Origin: Actinotignum timonense
Lineage (GTDB): Bacteria; Actinomycetota; Actinomycetes; Actinomycetales; Actinomycetaceae
Assembly (NCBI RefSeq): GCF_900155575.1
Contig: NZ_LT706966.1
Coordinates: 151,195 to 215,194 of the forward strand
Length of the DNA stretch: 64,000 nucleotides
Direction: 5' to 3'
Below the pieces are notes generated by a model. That model searched no databases. It saw only the letters and a list, made by a program, of their open reading frames with translations, and was not told the origin of the DNA. This document shows positions 60,944 to 64,000 of this stretch, in pieces. Numbering within the stretch: the first letter of the stretch is position 1; each line of letters opens with the position of its first letter. The translations under genes and the position numbers were made by a program.

Positions 60944-63454
60944 TTAGTTTCGGTACCGATAGCTACTCCTTGCACACCATCCGGCCAGAGCGATACAGCT
61001 CGCAAATGCAATCACGGCCAAGGCTGGAGTAACGCCCACTCCACCAGTTTTTGGCATGACGAGCTGCGGCACCACGGTAATTTTGATGGTCTTGACATCC
61101 CAGATAAGTCCTTTACCAGCAAGTAGCGTAGAAGCATACAAGGAATTAATAGAGCCATCTGGCATGAGTTTGTCTTCCCCGCCAGCGGTGCTCACAAAAC
61201 CGCTCATATTTGACGACGCGAAGAAGGAGCATTCATAAATCCCCGGCCCCATCGGATGCTTACCACCCGGTGAGTCAATGAAGCTCGTTGTAGAACGGGC
61301 ATCGACACCGTCTTGTTTATAGATAATCCCGGGTTTCTTCATACCCGTGCGAGCGAAATCGGCTTCCTGGGCCTCGGTTGCTTTGGGCCAATAATTGACC
61401 GGAGATCTCAACTCCCAACCGTTAATAGCGCCTCGATAGATCGTCTCAGGAATCCCGTCGAATCTCTTCTTCGTGCAAACCGTCTTAAAACGGATCTTGT
61501 CTACCACCTTGAGTTTCTGGGAGGCAGAAATATCCACCACGGGGTCGAGAGGCTGCCCCTCCGCAAGAACAATATCGCTGACCGGAATCAAACCACGAGT
61601 AACTTGTAGCTTGAAGTCACCGGGAACCAAACCTGATTCAAGGACCTTCACCGGAGCGACAATGACACTGGTTGTGTTATCCGGATATACTACCTTCACC
61701 GGCACGGAGTAATCATTTGGATTAGTGGTTCGATCCGGAGTTAAGGTGATCTCACCGGTATTCTTGTCGACTTTAGCCCAAGGAATCGTACTCGCTGGTT
61801 CCTTATAGAACTTCGTGCCCTGTGGCAGGGAACGGGTAGGATCCTTCGGCGGTTCAACCTTGCCAGTTTCGCCGGCTTTGACCGTCACCGGTTTGTAAGC
61901 AGGACGATAAAAATCTGAGAACTTATCCGGTTTTGTAACTTCGACCGGTGCAGTGATCTTTTCCATCGACCCATCCGGGTATGTCACATCAACCGGGATT
62001 GAATAGTCTTTCGGAGTCACGTCGAATCCTGGTTTTAGATCGATGGATCCGTCGGATTTCATGGTTGCCCACGAATAATCGCGTTTACCCTCAGCGGTTA
62101 TTTCGAAACGAGTACCCGAAGGCAGTTCGCGTTCATAATCTTTGGGTGCCGCAACGGTCTTGGTCTTTCCTGCCTGCACCTCAGTCTTTTGGTAGACCGG
62201 CGCATAGAGATTAGCCTGAACAATTACTTCGATGTCGAGTTTCGTCAGGTTATACTGAGGTGGCCGGCAGTTATCCACTAGAGGATAGTTAACGGTCACT
62301 TCAAATGGCACCGTTTGACCGCGGTTCGTCTTTGAGGGACTAAATAGCAACTCGCCGGTATCTTCATTGAAAAAGACCTGGTTTTCTTTGACGTCACGGG
62401 TATAGACCCTCTGGATAGAATTCGGGAGGCTCTGCGGCAAAGCGAATTTAGTGCCAGCGGGAAAATTCCTAAACGACTGCTTCGAGGAATCCTCAACGAA
62501 ATGCCAGCTGCCCTGCCCTGAGTTATCGTAGTCCAGCTTACCCTGCGGAATATACGGCTTAACAGCCACAACTTTGCCATATTCGGCTTTCACCGTGGGG
62601 TATTTGACTGCACCGGAGTATGGATCTGTCCCATTTTCTTTTTCTTGGACATCGGTCATTCCATCGCCATCCATGTCGTACGGCCCGTAGGAGATAAAAT
62701 GATTTTCCCAACTTGAGACGCTATTAGATGAGTTATAGCCAACCATGACCGGTTCGTTCTCAACGTCGAAGTCCTGCTCCACTTCGGCAGTAATCATCCA
62801 CCGGTGATATACATTGGTGCCCGCTTCATACGACCACAACGAACGACCGAACTTCCCACCATTCTTCCACTCTGTCAGCTGACACACCTGCGAAGAACCA
62901 GCTGACGAGCCGTGAAGTGGATCTGTCTGAATAAAGCCTTTATCCCAATGCTCGTCAAATCTAGGTTCCGGCCAAAGACCAGCATCACGCGTATCGGAAG
63001 CGTCAAAATCACCAATAGTCTGTTGATGCGCAACAGTTTCCCATTGCCATTTCATGCCGCCAAAAACGAATTTTTGCACCTCTTTTTCGCGAGTAATGCG
63101 GATGGTTTCGTCGATCAGCCCCTTGGGTAAATAGACATTGAGCCACGCGCGGCCCGAAAAAGCAGCCGGGGACTTTTCTCGATTAAAATGGGCGATATAA
63201 GTGACCAACTTCCGACCATTCGGAAGATTGACACTCGAATGATCAACGTCCACAAGCTTGTGGGTGTTGTGAAGATCGGAGTGGTTAGAGGTATACCAAA
63301 CATAGCCTTCTGGGCCCCACCACACTTTTGCCGCCATCGCGTTCCAGCCGGGAGTAAATATTGTGATTCCACCGATTAGCATGAGGGCAAGGATGGCGAT
63401 CATTAAGCGACGAAGACCGCTGACCGCACGCGAAGCACACTTGACGAAACCCAT
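60944..63454 (-). CDS. Tip adhesin / large surface protein of pilus locus 2 with YPDG-type domains
   Basis: An 836-residue secreted protein. The N-terminal signal segment is LMIAILALMLIGGITIF, cleaved near NAMAAK. A Trp-rich head of about 250 residues carries the acidic calcium-loop-like DMDGDGMTDVQE. At least two Rib/YPDG repeats follow (VTYPDGSMEKITAPVEVTKP near residue 490 and VVYPDNTTSVIVAPVKV near 580), then a Cys-containing C-domain. The anchor is VMPKTGG, hydrophobic helix and RSSYRYRN. GGGAAG precedes the ATG. It is first in the pilus-2 operon, so a tip role is likely. No VWA domain is visible, unlike locus 1. Confidence 0.85.
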   Translation of the reverse strand: MGFVKCASRAVSGLRRLMIAILALMLIGGITIFTPGWNAMAAKVWWGPEGYVWYTSNHSDLHNTHKLVDVDHSSVNLPNGRKLVTYIAHFNREKSPAAFSGRAWLNVYLPKGLIDETIRITREKEVQKFVFGGMKWQWETVAHQQTIGDFDASDTRDAGLWPEPRFDEHWDKGFIQTDPLHGSSAGSSQVCQLTEWKNGGKFGRSLWSYEAGTNVYHRWMITAEVEQDFDVENEPVMVGYNSSNSVSSWENHFISYGPYDMDGDGMTDVQEKENGTDPYSGAVKYPTVKAEYGKVVAVKPYIPQGKLDYDNSGQGSWHFVEDSSKQSFRNFPAGTKFALPQSLPNSIQRVYTRDVKENQVFFNEDTGELLFSPSKTNRGQTVPFEVTVNYPLVDNCRPPQYNLTKLDIEVIVQANLYAPVYQKTEVQAGKTKTVAAPKDYERELPSGTRFEITAEGKRDYSWATMKSDGSIDLKPGFDVTPKDYSIPVDVTYPDGSMEKITAPVEVTKPDKFSDFYRPAYKPVTVKAGETGKVEPPKDPTRSLPQGTKFYKEPASTIPWAKVDKNTGEITLTPDRTTNPNDYSVPVKVVYPDNTTSVIVAPVKVLESGLVPGDFKLQVTRGLIPVSDIVLAEGQPLDPVVDISASQKLKVVDKIRFKTVCTKKRFDGIPETIYRGAINGWELRSPVNYWPKATEAQEADFARTGMKKPGIIYKQDGVDARSTTSFIDSPGGKHPMGPGIYECSFFASSNMSGFVSTAGGEDKLMPDGSINSLYASTLLAGKGLIWDVKTIKITVVPQLVMPKTGGVGVTPALAVIAFASCIALAGWCARSSYRYRN

Positions 63455-63884
63455 TTAAAACTTCCCAAAAGTCGGTTAGATAGCGAGGAAATGGACTTTT
63501 CAGAGGATAACGATTCGGAAAGATGCATACAATAAGAGAGCGGATTTAATTTATTGGATGCTTTTCGTCTATTTATTGCCAACCGCTTAGCAACATAGAG
63601 ACGCCGGAGCTGCGTCGTCGTACTTATGGCCAAAAATGCGCGAAACGGTTGCGCTACAGCGCCACTCAGATTTGTCTGACACGTGTGAAAAAATTGAGGT
63701 TCGGATAACGAAAAAGCTATCGAGAGTGCGATACGTTACGTTTAGGAAACCTTGAGCGCGCGAAAAAATCAGACAAAATCGGCACAACAGTCCATTTTTC
63801 CATGCATGTTTATAAATCGGCGTAACTATTAATAATCGTTCTCAACTCTGTCTATTCTATCTAAGGGGGTGTATAGTTGGGCGC
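63455..63884. other. 430-bp divergent intergenic region upstream of pilus locus 2
   Basis: AT-rich and without a supported gene. It contains an exact GCGTCGTCGTAC at 63612-63623 and, next to the proline-rich ORF, a TATAGT -10-like hexamer at 63872-63877, only 8 bp before the ATG. That position would give a leaderless or near-leaderless message. Confidence 0.5.
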
Positions 63885-64000
63885 ATGTCTAGCAGGCGCA
63901 ACTCACGCACAGAAAGCACCCCCACCCCACCCCCCACCCCCCCCCCCCCCCCCCTCCCCCCCCCCCCCCCCCCACCACCCAACCGCCACCAACATATTGA
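63885..64000 (+). CDS. Proline-rich ORF on a poly-C tract (start only, phase-variable candidate)
   Basis: An open frame from ATG 63885 to the window end: a short Ser/Arg/Thr-rich start (MSSRRNSRTESTPTPPP) followed by a run of prolines encoded by poly-C with one Leu. It has 38 complete codons before the edge. No ribosome site stands at usual spacing (AAGGGGG is about 15 bases away). A change in tract length would shift the downstream frame. Whether it is a real gene cannot be settled within the window. A poor-quality contig end or homopolymer artefact is also possible. Confidence 0.4.
   Translation, partial: MSSRRNSRTESTPTPPPTPPPPPLPPPPPPPPNRHQHI
63937..63973 (+). repeat. 37-nt poly-C tract interrupted by one T
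   Basis: All C from 63937 to 63973 except T at 63955, preceded by shorter C-runs separated by single A residues. Extremely long for a bacterial chromosome and expected to be hypermutable, or a sequencing/assembly artefact. Confidence 0.7.

Overview
The window reads as a chromosomal segment of a high-GC, facultatively or strictly anaerobic Gram-positive actinobacterium. The best fit is Actinomycetaceae (Actinotignum/Actinobaculum/Actinomyces-like). The grounds are actinobacterial codon use, two class C sortase pilus loci, an ATP-cone anaerobic ribonucleotide reductase, glycyl-radical metabolism, a membrane pyrophosphatase and a sucrose ABC operon without its own ATPase. Genus assignment is inference. 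I saw no rRNA, tRNA, prophage or CRISPR array.

Layout. (1) 1-1841: the 5' part of fumC and a tail-anchored coiled-coil protein. (2) 1876-13284: a visibly lower-GC nucleoside-salvage island. An 11-gene minus-strand run (mtnA, BMP lipoprotein, ABC ATPase, two permeases, cupin, GntR regulator, class II aldolase, SDR, MTA phosphorylase, nucleoside phosphorylase) diverges from a small membrane protein and a nucleoside hydrolase. With mtnP, mtnA and an aldolase but no mtnB/C/D/K/W/X, it looks like a DHAP-shunt system for 5'-methylthioadenosine and 5'-deoxyadenosine. (3) 13287-20380: a PLP-fold protein, then a LacI-controlled sucrose/fructan uptake operon ending in a GH32 enzyme. (4) 20377-33657: transaldolase, OsmC, MFS carrier, nrdDG, cstA-ybdD, hppA and a glycosyltransferase. 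(5) 33877-41771: a DeoR-controlled operon of PfkB kinase, YczE-like membrane protein, glycyl radical enzyme (GCVEP type), its activase and DeoC. This is a candidate anaerobic route through a 2-deoxypentose phosphate.

(6) 41772-43567: two consensus DnaA boxes, then a small unknown gene pair. The second gene is split by a 558-bp element with terminal inverted repeats, flanked by perfect 57-bp direct repeats. (7) 43614-63454: the surface locus. Pilus locus 1 has a 2203-residue VWA tip, a backbone pilin, a sortase and a minor pilin. Next come a repeat-rich wall protein whose signal peptide contains a G12 tract that puts it out of frame, and a secreted lipase with a repeat stalk. Pilus locus 2 (tip, backbone, sortase) follows and is lower in GC. 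(8) 63885-64000: the start of a proline-rich ORF built on a 37-nt poly-C tract.

Together the genes describe an anaerobic, host-associated lifestyle that scavenges nucleosides and sugars. Radical-SAM activases (NrdG and the glycyl-radical activase) release 5'-deoxyadenosine, which the island may recycle. The surface is dense and probably phase-variable.
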